NCBI GenBank assembly: GCA_022449545.1
Contig: JAKUPN010000004.1
Span: 29,834-93,833 of the forward strand
From: Alphaproteobacteria bacterium
GTDB lineage: Bacteria; Pseudomonadota; Alphaproteobacteria; UBA6615
Length of the DNA: 64,000 nt
Direction: 5' to 3'
In this document: piece by piece, positions 55,070 to 63,886 of the stretch
How the letters are laid out: every line of letters starts with the position of its first letter
Numbering within the stretch: the first letter of the stretch is position 1
The notes under the pieces: generated by a model
The model's database searches: none
What the model was told of the DNA's origin: nothing
The model's input: the letters and a program-made list of their open reading frames with translations, nothing else
Position numbers and translations under genes: made by a program

Positions 55070-55852
55070 TTACGCAGTATAACCCGCATCAGTAGCAATT
55101 ATTTGCCCAGTAACCAGTGAAGCTTTTTTAGAGGCAAGAAATAATACTACTTCGGCTACTTCCTCAGCCGTGCCAATTCTTTTTAACGCTGATGCCTTTT
55201 CGATCGCAATTTTTTCTTTTTCTGGTATTACGTTTTCTAGCAAGTGCTGTCCAAGTCCAGCAGATATAAAACCAGGAGCAACTATATTGGCTCGGATTCC
55301 ATATCGGCCTTCTTCTCTAGCAATTGCTGAAGTCAGCATATTAACTGATGCTTTTGGGCCTGCAGAAAGTATATCTCTTGGAGCATAGCGCATTGTGGCT
55401 GCAGAAGTAACCGACACTATAGAACCCTGGCTAATCCTCAAATATGGAAGGGTAGCTTTCAGTATATTAAAAAATCCAATAGGCTCGACCGACATTACTT
55501 TTAACCATTCTTCGGAAGTAACGTCATTAACAAAGGGTTGTCCAATATCTGGTCCGACTGTGTACACTAAGGAGTGAATGCTTCCATATTTTTCAATAAT
55601 ATCCGCGACAATCAGATTAATGGCTTTTGGATTATCTAATGGCATTTGTAAGGCTGTTGATAATGTACCTAACTTTTCTAGCTCCTTGGATAGGTTTTTT
55701 GCGGCTTCTTTATTTCCGTTGTATGTCACCACTACATTACTGCCAAGTTCTCCGAACTTTCGACAGATTGCTGCCCCTAATCCGCCGCTTCCACCAACTA
55801 CTAAAGCAACTCCAGAGTTAAAAAGAGGGTCTTTATTGTTACTTGGTTTCAT
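55070..55852 (-). CDS. SDR family protein with Ser in place of catalytic Tyr
   Basis: SDR protein of 260 residues. The nucleotide motif is GGSGGLG (20-26). Ser150 is in the usual place, but the active-site motif reads LSAGPK: Ser163 stands where tyrosine is expected and Lys167 is kept. Tyr156 lies seven residues before and could in theory substitute. The C-terminal half is ordinary (RANIVAPGFIS, VTGQIIATDAG). A recognisable SDR subgroup shares LSAxPK. Substrate unknown. Confidence 0.83.
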   Translation of the reverse strand: MKPSNNKDPLFNSGVALVVGGSGGLGAAICRKFGELGSNVVVTYNGNKEAAKNLSKELEKLGTLSTALQMPLDNPKAINLIVADIIEKYGSIHSLVYTVGPDIGQPFVNDVTSEEWLKVMSVEPIGFFNILKATLPYLRISQGSIVSVTSAATMRYAPRDILSAGPKASVNMLTSAIAREEGRYGIRANIVAPGFISAGLGQHLLENVIPEKEKIAIEKASALKRIGTAEEVAEVVLFLASKKASLVTGQIIATDAGYTA

Positions 55853-55982
55853 TTTGAGACTCCATTTATATTTGAGCCGAATTATCTAATAAATGACTCT
55901 CTGATAATTAGAGATAAGGTCGAAAGTCTAAATCAATATTCATCTATTACAAAATAAAATGAAAAGAAGATCCCTATAAATG

Positions 55983-56022
55983 AAAAGCCTAGTGCAATAT
56001 TAAATCATTGCACTAGGCTTTT
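55983..56022 (-). terminator. strong bidirectional terminator after the HMGL-like gene
   Basis: A perfect 16-base-pair inverted repeat: AAAAGCCTAGTGCAAT (55983-55998) and its complement (56007-56022), with an 8-base loop. T-runs flank both sides. It lies 18 bases downstream of the HMGL-like stop. The nearest gene on the other side is the SDR, which reads away from it, so the minus-strand use is the relevant one. Confidence 0.9.
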
Positions 56023-56040
56023 TTCACTCAAAAAGTCCAG

Positions 56041-57267
56041 TTATATGCCAAGGACGTCTTTTGCTAGGCTTTGGAATTCATCTGAAGTCATAAGACGTTT
56101 ATGCACAAGCCCCCAATCTTTAACAGCCATTAATACTTCCATAGATTTTTCATCGTCGACCACAATTTGGATTCTTGCTAACCATTCTTTAACCGTATCA
56201 ATCCCGGAGCCTTTGCCCATTACTGTCTCAGGCTCTTCTTGCCCCACCATTCTTGGTCGGAAGGGCATGACTTCAGTCTGATGTTCTTCACCACAATTGA
56301 GAAGCCAAGTGGCAATTATACCAGACTCTACTTTGAATAGGTCATCCCCTACCACAGGCCTATTATTAGGAACGGTAACACCAGAAACGTCTCTTACTAG
56401 GTCAGCTAATCCTTTTAAGTTTTCAAGCTTTATTCCTATATCAATATTGTAAAGTGTTTTCAGTGCCATAACAGTCTCTTCCATGGGTACGTTACCAGCT
56501 CTTTCCCCAACACCCATGACTGTTGATTGGATCACTTCAACTCCTTCAGAAAGCGCCATTATTGTATTAGCTACTCCCATTCCATAATCCATATGAAAAT
56601 GAGCCTCTAAGGGTATATTAGGAAACCTTTGTTTCATTGAACGAACAAAATATTGCATGGCATGGATTGATGTAGCTCCCATTGTGTCCACTAAGGCAAG
56701 CCCATCCATATGACCTTCGGTTCCTACACGATCAATTAAATCAATAACCCACTCAAGGTCAGATCGAGTAAAATCTATTGGGAAAAAGACTACTTCAAGT
56801 CCTTGTTCATGTGCATAAATTGTAGATTCAATTGATAGATCTATAGCTCTGTCTAAATCCCATCTATATCCTAGCTCTATAAGGTGTGGACTTGCAGGTA
56901 CCTCCATAATTACACCTTTGACGCCAGAATCAACAGCGCGCTTTACATCTTCAACCATGCATCTAGCAAATGCATAAACTTTTGGGCCAAAGTCTCTCTT
57001 TGCTAATTCTTGAACAACTTTTGCATCGTCTTTTGAAACAACTGGCATGCCTGCCTCAATTCGATGCACACCGGCTTCTGCTAGAGCTTCAGCTATACGT
57101 ATTTTATCATCAAAGTTGAAAGCAAGCCCGGCCTGTTGTTCTCCATCGCGCAGGGTTACGTCATGAATCTGTATTTTTTCTGGGAACTTCCAATCTTTGG
57201 TTACTTCTGGTGCAAAGTTCCAGGGACTAGTGAACCAATCTTCTGTTTTCCATGGTGTATTGGTCAT
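56041..57267 (-). CDS. HMGL-like / DRE-TIM metallolyase family enzyme
   Basis: TIM-barrel enzyme (408 aa) of the HMG-CoA lyase/isopropylmalate synthase superfamily. The DRE motif is in DVTLRDGEQQAG, and the metal-binding HxH is in EAHFHMDYGMGVAN with VMGVGERAGNVPMEE following. It is longer than HMG-CoA lyases (about 300 aa) and lacks the leucine-regulatory domain of LeuA. The sequence GERAGN is as in homocitrate/isopropylmalate synthases. Substrate undecided: a Claisen-type lyase or synthase for an acyl-CoA. The ATG at 57267 has an ideal GGAGGAG; an ATG seven codons upstream is unlikely. Confidence 0.84.
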   Translation of the reverse strand: MTNTPWKTEDWFTSPWNFAPEVTKDWKFPEKIQIHDVTLRDGEQQAGLAFNFDDKIRIAEALAEAGVHRIEAGMPVVSKDDAKVVQELAKRDFGPKVYAFARCMVEDVKRAVDSGVKGVIMEVPASPHLIELGYRWDLDRAIDLSIESTIYAHEQGLEVVFFPIDFTRSDLEWVIDLIDRVGTEGHMDGLALVDTMGATSIHAMQYFVRSMKQRFPNIPLEAHFHMDYGMGVANTIMALSEGVEVIQSTVMGVGERAGNVPMEETVMALKTLYNIDIGIKLENLKGLADLVRDVSGVTVPNNRPVVGDDLFKVESGIIATWLLNCGEEHQTEVMPFRPRMVGQEEPETVMGKGSGIDTVKEWLARIQIVVDDEKSMEVLMAVKDWGLVHKRLMTSDEFQSLAKDVLGI

Positions 57268-57517
57268 TGGTGACTCCTCCACCGGCAATAAACTAAATGC
57301 CGGGTTAATTAACTATTTATACTAGATAGGGAAACTCCCTTGTTTAAGGCGCAAGAATGTAGAAAACACATCGCCGTAAGTCAACGAGTTCAATATTCTA
57401 AATAACATGATTTCTATAAAATAGACTTATGATGGGCTTTTAAATATAAAGTTACAAGGTTCTTTTATAGATGTAATTATAATTATTACTAGGTTAAAAC
57501 ATTTGAGGGGATGAGGC

Positions 57518-58153
57518 ATGCTTCATGAGTTACGAACTTACACAATAAAACCGGGATCACTGCAGACTATACTTAAGGCAAACGAAGAAGTTGGCCGTAC
57601 TGTTCGCGGAGACGATTACGGTAAACTAGAGGGTTACTGGTACACGGATATAGGACCACTTAATCAAGTCGTTCATTTGTGGAGCTATAAAGATATGGCT
57701 GAGCGAAACAAGCTTCGCAGTCAGTTAGCCGATCTTGAAGGTTGGGTTAAGGATTATATTCCTCAAATAAGACCGTTTATTCTTAAACAAGAATTAAGAT
57801 TTATGAATCCGCGAAGGGATTTTAGTTACCCAGACAAGAATGAAAATTTTTATGAATTTAGGAACTATCGTTTAAAACCCGGTACAGCCGGGAAGTGGAT
57901 GGATAAATTTATTGGTGTCATGCCGACCCGAGAAAAATACTCAACAAACGTTTGTGCTTGGATTACAGAATCTCCGGATCCAAATGAAGTCTGCCATTTG
58001 TGGGCATATACAGACACTAACCAAAGGAAGAAGGCGAGAGATGGAGTCGCTGGTGAGGCTGCTTGGAAAGAATTCGGTTCATGGGGCTCTGATTTACTTG
58101 AGGAGATGCATTCAACATTAATGTGGCCAGCTAACTTTTCTCCTCTTAAATAA
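57518..58153 (+). CDS. NIPSNAP family protein
   Basis: A 211-residue protein with two NIPSNAP-type ferredoxin-like domains. The first begins LHELRTYTIKPGS and has VVHLWSYKDMAERNKLR; the second begins FYEFRNYRLKPGTA with EVCHLWAYTDTNQRKKAR. These paired motifs define the family. Function in bacteria is unclear, with links to catabolic operons. A GAGGGGATG site precedes the start. It lies just upstream of the TRAP genes. Confidence 0.87.
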   Translation: MLHELRTYTIKPGSLQTILKANEEVGRTVRGDDYGKLEGYWYTDIGPLNQVVHLWSYKDMAERNKLRSQLADLEGWVKDYIPQIRPFILKQELRFMNPRRDFSYPDKNENFYEFRNYRLKPGTAGKWMDKFIGVMPTREKYSTNVCAWITESPDPNEVCHLWAYTDTNQRKKARDGVAGEAAWKEFGSWGSDLLEEMHSTLMWPANFSPLK

Positions 58154-58284
58154 ATGTTTATAACTTATTGATAATTATAACTATTATTAACTCTGACTTA
58201 TAAAAGCTTGTAATTTTCTCATGCAGGTATGAATATAAACTATAACGGTTAAAAAAATTATATATATTCGGAGGAGAGAGGAAC

Positions 58285-59373
58285 ATGAAATTGGGATATA
58301 GATATTTTTCTGGTTTAATTTTGTCTGCGGTTATTTCTCTTAGTTGTGTAGGCTTTAATGAAAGTGCCAAAGCTGAGCAAATAAACATAAGGATCGCTTC
58401 AGGTCATCCACCAACTGTTGTTTATGCTGGGTTAATGAAAAGCTATTTTCAAACTGAATTGAAAAAGGCTGTAGAGGCTAAGACAAGTCATAAAATAAAA
58501 TTCATAGAAGGTTATAGTGGATCAATAGTAAAAGTTTTCGATACATTTGAGGGTGTGCAAAATGGAGTAGTTGATATAGGTGGTTTTTGCTACTGTTTCG
58601 AGGCTTCAAAATTGCCGATGCATGCTTTCCAAATCATGCTTCCGTTTGGAACAATGGATCCTGTTCAAAGTGTAGGAGCTGCTGCTGATATTTATAATAA
58701 ATATCCTAGTTTGGGTAAACGATTTCAGGGTTATGGCCAGACGTTAATCGCAATTATTGGAGATGGCGGTTACAACTTGGGAACAAACTTTCCGTGGAAA
58801 AAGCTTGAGGATTTAAAGGGACATAAGATATTGGGAGCAGGACTAAACCTAAACTGGATGAAGCAAGCAGGTATTGGTATTGTTCCAGTTACCGATGGCT
58901 TACCTGGTTGGTACCAGAAGATAAAGACAGGAGTTGCCGAAGGTGGAATTATGTTTCCCAGTGCGTGGGGGCCAGTATTTAAGCTTCATGAGGTTGGAAA
59001 GTATTACACCACTATTGGATTCGGTTCGATCACATGGCATGGTTTGACGGTCAATAATCGCTTTTGGAAACGCTTACCAGCCGATGTCAAACCAGTTATC
59101 AAAGAAGTTGCGGGACGGTTTCAGACACTTACGGGATCTGCAAATAAAGTGGGCTATCAGAAAGATATGAAATGGTTGCGAGATAATATAACAGTAACAG
59201 ATCTTCCTGCTGATGTTCGACTTGGTTGGGCTAAGGGTCTTGCTCATTGGCCCCAAAAACATGCTAATGAACTAGAAGGAAAAGGCTTTCCTGCAAAAGC
59301 AATTCTTAATGACTATTTAGCTGCAGCTGAAAAGCAAGGCTATAAGTGGCCAGTACGCTATGTTGTTAAGTAA
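58285..59373 (+). CDS. dctP: TRAP transporter substrate-binding protein (DctP type)
   Basis: Periplasmic binding protein of 362 residues. The signal peptide ends near AKA-EQ (residue 31). The mature domain has NIRIASGHPP, FDTFEGVQNGVVDIGGF and the PGWYQKIKTGVAEGGIMFPS segment. This fits the DctP family, which binds carboxylates or related organic acids. GGAGGAGAGAGG precedes the ATG. It is followed by a strong hairpin and the two TRAP permease genes. Confidence 0.88.
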   Translation: MKLGYRYFSGLILSAVISLSCVGFNESAKAEQINIRIASGHPPTVVYAGLMKSYFQTELKKAVEAKTSHKIKFIEGYSGSIVKVFDTFEGVQNGVVDIGGFCYCFEASKLPMHAFQIMLPFGTMDPVQSVGAAADIYNKYPSLGKRFQGYGQTLIAIIGDGGYNLGTNFPWKKLEDLKGHKILGAGLNLNWMKQAGIGIVPVTDGLPGWYQKIKTGVAEGGIMFPSAWGPVFKLHEVGKYYTTIGFGSITWHGLTVNNRFWKRLPADVKPVIKEVAGRFQTLTGSANKVGYQKDMKWLRDNITVTDLPADVRLGWAKGLAHWPQKHANELEGKGFPAKAILNDYLAAAEKQGYKWPVRYVVK

Positions 59374-59406
59374 ACGTTTGTCTTAATAATTATTTTCAGG
59401 TTTAAC

Positions 59407-59450
59407 TTTATCGGTCGGATACCTTTATTATAAGGAATCCGGCCGATAAA
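59407..59450 (+). promoter_or_regulatory. long hairpin between dctP and dctQ
   Basis: TTTATCGGTCGGAT and CCTT (59407-59425) pair with AAGG and ATCCGGCCGATAAA (59432-59450): 18 pairs, one G-U among them, with one A-A mismatch and a 6-base loop. It lies 34 bases after the dctP stop and 64 before dctQ. No T-run follows, so it probably protects the 3' end of a dctP message and partly limits read-through. Confidence 0.7.
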
Positions 59451-59513
59451 CTGTGTGTCTGTTATTGGCTAAAATTGGCCCTAATTATTGTTAAAGTATA
59501 TTAAGAGAGTAAC

Positions 59514-60032
59514 ATGAATCTCATTATACTAAGTGATCGGATATCAAAATTTTTAATGATTTTGGCTGCAGTTTGGGCTTTTGCACTCACATTCTTAATT
59601 CTTGCAGATATCATTGGTCGCGGCGTTTTTGCGGTCCCTATTAATGGGACGGCTGAGCTAGTTACTGCGTCGATAGTTATTATAGTTTTCCTTCAGGCTG
59701 GCTACGCTATTCGAAGTAGGTCAATGTTACATGCAGATTTCCTTGTGATTCATCTGCCCCCGGTTTTGCAACGTTTTCTCTTGGCTTTTGGTTACCTTCT
59801 GGGCGCTCTATTTTTTCTCATGATTATTACTGGTGGTTGGGAAGAAAGCATAAGATCTTTCACTGAAGGAGAATACGAAGGGGAAGGCGCTATTCGTGTT
59901 CCTTCTTGGCCCGCTAGGTGGACGGTCATAATAGGGAGTGGGTTAGCGATGATAAATTATCTCGTTATGGCTTATTTAGATATTTTTAAACCTGAGTTGC
60001 TCGATGGTGAAATTGACCCTGAAAAACCTTAA
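59514..60032 (+). CDS. dctQ: TRAP transporter small permease (DctQ type)
   Basis: Four-helix membrane protein of 172 residues. ADIIGRGVFAVPINGTAELV (about 35-54) is the hallmark of DctQ, as is the VPSWPARW segment before the last helix. It forms the membrane unit with DctM and depends on the binding protein encoded upstream. The ATG is 141 bases after dctP with the hairpin between. Confidence 0.87.
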   Translation: MNLIILSDRISKFLMILAAVWAFALTFLILADIIGRGVFAVPINGTAELVTASIVIIVFLQAGYAIRSRSMLHADFLVIHLPPVLQRFLLAFGYLLGALFFLMIITGGWEESIRSFTEGEYEGEGAIRVPSWPARWTVIIGSGLAMINYLVMAYLDIFKPELLDGEIDPEKP

Positions 60033-60063
60033 GTCGAGGGTTATTAGCTAAGGAAATATAAAT

Positions 60064-61452
60064 TTGTTTGAAGTCAATATAGCTGTTTTGTTAATTGTAT
60101 GTCTTATAGCGTTAGTTGCTATAGGAGTTCATATAGCAATTTCACTTGGAATGACCAGCGCTTTAGGAATCTTTTTAGTTACGGGAGGTGACATCTATGC
60201 CTTTCGGAGCGTTCAGACAATGCTTGCTGCTACAGCTTACGAAGCAATTAGGGATTATGTTTTTGCAGTAATTCCGTTATTTTTACTGATGGGAGAGTTC
60301 ATAAGTAAGTCAGGAACAGTTACTGACGTATATCGGGGAATTAATCGTATGCTTCGAAGGCTTCCTGGGCGCTTAGCTATTGCTACTGTATTTGGTAATG
60401 CTCTTTTTTCCTTTGTAACCGGTGTAAGTATTGCCTCTGCTGCCACCTTCTCCAGAATTGCGTATCCAGAGATGAAACGTTTTGGGTACCATAGAGGGTT
60501 TGCTCTGGGAGCTGTGGCTGGATCAAGCTGTTTAGGGATGCTTATACCTCCCAGTGTTTTAATGATTGTTTGGGGAATATTAACTGAACAGTCAATAGGT
60601 CAGTTATTTGCAGCTGGGGTTTTGCCTGGTTTACTCCTCATGGGTTTATTCATTAGTTATGTCTTTGGCATGGCCATACTGAAACCCTCTGTTGTTGGGG
60701 TAGGGTCAGTCCAAGTCTCTGAAAAAAATATTTCATATCCAGATCAAGCGGAAGGTATTAATTATAATGATGAAAGAGATAACGTCTCTACCAAACAATT
60801 CATAGTTAGTTTACTTGGCATTATTGCAGTCATAGTCGCTGTATTAGGAGGTATTTGGTTTGGAGTTTTTTCGCCTACAGAAGGTGCAGGTGCTGGTGCG
60901 TTTATAGGTCTCATTTTAGCACTACTTAAGGGATTAAAGTATCGTGATTTTATCGATGCTATTCTATCTGTTGGCAAGACTTCAGCGCCTATACTGCTTT
61001 TGCTTGTTGCTGCCTCTCTTTACTCAAGAACATTGGCTATGACAGGAATGGCTAATGCAATAGAAAGTCTATTTATTGATTCTGGAATGGCTACTTGGGC
61101 GATCATCGCAGTAATGGTTCTAATTTGGTTTGCATTAGGAATGATAATAGATTCTATATCTATAATGTTACTGACTGCAGCCATCTTTTCACCCATTGCG
61201 GTGAAAATCGGCTTTGATCCAATTGCCTTTGCGATAATCGCTATTATTGCGATTGAAGCCGGACTTCTTACACCTCCTTTCGGGTTGCTGGTGTATACAG
61301 TAAAGTCAGCTATTCAGGACATAGACCCTGAAATGAATGTAATGACGATATTTAAAAGCTCTACTCCTTATTGGGTGATCATGCTTATTGGGATGGTGCT
61401 TATAGTTCAATTTCCAGAGATAGCGACGTACCTTCCAAATCTATTATTTTAA
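60064..61452 (+). CDS. dctM: TRAP transporter large permease (DctM type)
   Basis: Large permease of 462 residues, 11-12 helices. LLMGEFISKSGTVTDVYRG, GNALFSFVTGVSIASAATFSRI, SSCLGMLIPPSVLMIVWG and GLLTPPFGLLVYTVKS are the family's conserved motifs. A polar loop of about 35 residues (210-250) separates the two halves. The start is a TTG with AAGGAAA upstream; no ATG precedes the conserved start. Substrate unknown, most likely an organic acid. Confidence 0.88.
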   Translation: MFEVNIAVLLIVCLIALVAIGVHIAISLGMTSALGIFLVTGGDIYAFRSVQTMLAATAYEAIRDYVFAVIPLFLLMGEFISKSGTVTDVYRGINRMLRRLPGRLAIATVFGNALFSFVTGVSIASAATFSRIAYPEMKRFGYHRGFALGAVAGSSCLGMLIPPSVLMIVWGILTEQSIGQLFAAGVLPGLLLMGLFISYVFGMAILKPSVVGVGSVQVSEKNISYPDQAEGINYNDERDNVSTKQFIVSLLGIIAVIVAVLGGIWFGVFSPTEGAGAGAFIGLILALLKGLKYRDFIDAILSVGKTSAPILLLLVAASLYSRTLAMTGMANAIESLFIDSGMATWAIIAVMVLIWFALGMIIDSISIMLLTAAIFSPIAVKIGFDPIAFAIIAIIAIEAGLLTPPFGLLVYTVKSAIQDIDPEMNVMTIFKSSTPYWVIMLIGMVLIVQFPEIATYLPNLLF

Positions 61453-61493
61453 TTTTTTTTTGCTATCCAGTTTTTCCTATTGATGCAGAACAG

Positions 61494-61526
61494 AAAAAAG
61501 CCGGTGAATAAAATTCCTCGGCTTTC
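61494..61526 (-). terminator. terminator between dctM and tRNA-Asn
   Basis: AAAGCCG (61497-61503) pairs with CGGCTTT (61519-61525). On the minus strand the stem is followed by a run of six T residues, a good intrinsic terminator for the tRNA unit. On the plus strand the tail is weaker but could also end dctM. Confidence 0.7.
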
Positions 61527-61533
61527 TTTAGAA

Positions 61534-61609
61534 TGGCTCCGGCGGCAGGACTCGAACCTGCGACCCAGCGATTAACAGTCGCTTGCTCTACCAACTGAGC
61601 TACGCCGGA
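61534..61609 (-). tRNA. tRNA-Asn (GTT)
   Basis: Acceptor stem TCCGGCG/CGCCGGA, D-arm GCTCAGTTGGTAGAGC, anticodon loop CTGTTAA (GTT), T-arm with GGTTCGAGTCC. CCA is encoded at the 3' end. Confidence 0.96.
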
Positions 61610-61660
61610 ATACAATATACTGACTTATAACAAAGTTAACCTTACACGCAATAGATTAAA

Positions 61661-61734
61661 TGGAGGCCCGGGCCGGAATCGAACCGGCGTACAAGGATTT
61701 GCAGTCCTCTACATCACCACTCTGCCACCGGGCC
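61661..61734 (-). tRNA. tRNA-Cys (GCA)
   Basis: Acceptor stem GGCCCGG/CCGGGCC, anticodon loop CTGCAAA (GCA), T-arm with GGTTCGATTCC, discriminator T and encoded CCA. It precedes tRNA-Asn on the same strand by 51 bases, so the two are probably one transcript. Confidence 0.95.
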
Positions 61735-61983
61735 ATATTGGTTGGTAGTTAGTCATAAAGTAAGATGGTTTTATATTTGATTGGTTTGATGTGGTAAATG
61801 GCATATTGTTTTACAATATAATATTATTTATCACTATATGACTATTAGTAGCTAAAATATCAGAAAAAATAGTACAATATATTTATTATTTAACTCATGG
61901 CTGATGAAGTGGTTATTGAATAACTTTAGTATTAATGTTTTTATTTTCTTAAATTAACCTAATTACTAGTTTGGGAGGAATCT

Positions 61984-62676
61984 ATGCAACTTATAGATCT
62001 TAGCCGGGATATATATCATAAGATGCCAAGACTGGTTAATCACCCCTCTATAATAGTTACAGAGTTTAGCAACCATGACGAAGTTAGAGAGGCTGATGGA
62101 TACAAATTTAGCTCTGCAACGCTAAATTTATCTCTTGGTGATCATGCTGGTACACATGTTGATGCTCCTTGCCATTTTGATGCCAGTCCTGATGCTCTAT
62201 CAATTGATGAAACTCCCTTGGAAAATTATTTTACAGAAGCTGTATGCTTGGATTTGTCCTCTAAGCCTCTTAAATCAGATATTTCCATAGAAGATTTGGA
62301 AGAGGCAGTCGATGCAGCACAGATCGAGATACTTCCAAAAGATATGGTTCTATTACATATGGACTTTTATAACCGTTGCTACGGAACTCCCGGTTACTTA
62401 ACTGATTTTCCTGGGCTAACTAAGGAATCTGCGACTTGGCTTGGTGAAAAAGGTATTAACATGTTTGGAGTAGAAGCCGTTAGTCCAGGAAGGCCTGGAA
62501 GACATAATTTTGAAGTTCACCATGTTTGTCGTGACTTAGGGTTTACACATGTTGAGGGATTAGTGAACTTAGAGAAACTAGTTGGAAAGGGACGCTTCAA
62601 ATTTATCGGTTTTCCAATTAAAATACGAGGCGGCACTGGTGCGCCAATTCGGGCAGTAGCTTGGCTGGATGACTAG
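61984..62676 (+). CDS. cyclase family metal-dependent hydrolase
   Basis: Cyclase/kynurenine-formamidase-like protein of 230 residues. The metal motif HAGTHVDAPCHF is at residues 54-65, with the further conserved GVEAVSPGRPG and a later His-rich HNFEVHHV. These enzymes hydrolyse amides such as N-formylkynurenine or cyclic imides; kynU or kmo genes are not nearby, so the substrate is unknown. A TGGGAGGAA site precedes the ATG. It is convergent with the MFS gene. Confidence 0.87.
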   Translation: MQLIDLSRDIYHKMPRLVNHPSIIVTEFSNHDEVREADGYKFSSATLNLSLGDHAGTHVDAPCHFDASPDALSIDETPLENYFTEAVCLDLSSKPLKSDISIEDLEEAVDAAQIEILPKDMVLLHMDFYNRCYGTPGYLTDFPGLTKESATWLGEKGINMFGVEAVSPGRPGRHNFEVHHVCRDLGFTHVEGLVNLEKLVGKGRFKFIGFPIKIRGGTGAPIRAVAWLDD

Positions 62677-62705
62677 GAGTACTTTCTAGTAGAAGTTTAT
62701 TGTAA

Positions 62706-63839
62706 TCAAAACTCTGAGGTAAGTTTCTTATTCTTTAGTATTAAGTATATTGAGAGCACTGCTCCTAAGGCGCTAATTGCAGACATAGCATAAAACGCCT
62801 TTCCACCAACGCTTTCGAAAAGGTTTCCTGCTAAAATCATTGTTAGCCCCATCATCAGTCCACTACAGGACGCGTAAATCCCTTGCGCTGTTGCTGATAA
62901 CGAAGGGGGAGAATTTTTTGCTACAAAATGCATTGCGCCCAGATGCACTGCTCCAAATGTTATGGCGTGGAATACCTGTGCCAGAAGTAAATAGTTTATG
63001 TCTGTCGTAAGGCCTAATATTATCCACCTAACGACACCAAAACATCCTGCTAAACCAATTAGTCCCAGTGGGCCAATGCGGGCTACAAAAAAACCGCTTA
63101 GTGAAAAAAGAAAAATCTCTGCCATAACCCCTTCGGCCCAAAGCAAGCCAATTAATGATTCATTTATTCCTGATGAAAGCCAGTGAATTGCTGAAAAGCC
63201 ATTATAAACTGCGTGACTGGCCTGTAGCAGGCTTGCAGAGATTACAAATAGCATAAAGTTTGGTTGTACTAATAATTTTGGAATATCCTTATAATTAGAC
63301 TTTGTCTTTTCTTTATTTTCTGATGGAAGAATTGTGATTGATGAAAATGTTAACAAAAGTGCCGCTATAACTAATATTAAAATTATGTTTATATTGAAGT
63401 AATCGAGTAATTGTCCGGTCACTATGGTACCTAATATGAAGGTAATTGAACCCCATAGCCTAATTCTTCCATAATCAAGATGCTGATTTAGAACAGATGT
63501 CATAACTTTGCTTTCGGCTATAGGGAGTATTACAGGAAAAGTAATAGCCGCAAAAATACTGATAAATAAAATTGCCCAAAAAGTCTGTGCTAAAAAGAAA
63601 CATAAAAATGCAGAAATACTTAAAATTGATAGTATCATAAGTACGGTTTTAGATTTTCCACTACGATCTGAGATGTTGGCAATGACCGGGTTGGTTATAG
63701 TGCGTACCCATGGGCCTAATGCCAATAATAGCCCTATTTGGATTGAATCAAGACCTTTATTCTCTAGCCACAGAGGCCAAAAGGGCATCAAAATACCTGC
63801 AGTCAGGAAGAAGCCACCATAAAATGTGGAATAGCGCAT
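62706..63839 (-). CDS. MFS transporter (PPP/HcaT-like)
   Basis: Major facilitator protein of 377 residues with about 12 helices. The N-terminal YGGFFLTAGILMPFWPLWLE and GLLLALGPWVRTITNPVIA-NISDRSGK segments match the MFS_1-like group with phenylpropionate (HcaT) and nucleoside-type permeases. The GAVHLGAMHFVAKNSP region lies in the second half. Substrate unknown. No ribosome site is strong. Confidence 0.85.
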   Translation of the reverse strand: MRYSTFYGGFFLTAGILMPFWPLWLENKGLDSIQIGLLLALGPWVRTITNPVIANISDRSGKSKTVLMILSILSISAFLCFFLAQTFWAILFISIFAAITFPVILPIAESKVMTSVLNQHLDYGRIRLWGSITFILGTIVTGQLLDYFNINIILILVIAALLLTFSSITILPSENKEKTKSNYKDIPKLLVQPNFMLFVISASLLQASHAVYNGFSAIHWLSSGINESLIGLLWAEGVMAEIFLFSLSGFFVARIGPLGLIGLAGCFGVVRWIILGLTTDINYLLLAQVFHAITFGAVHLGAMHFVAKNSPPSLSATAQGIYASCSGLMMGLTMILAGNLFESVGGKAFYAMSAISALGAVLSIYLILKNKKLTSEF

Positions 63840-63886
63840 CGAGTAAGGAAAAATGGCGGAATCCTTTTTATATCTATTAAACTAGG

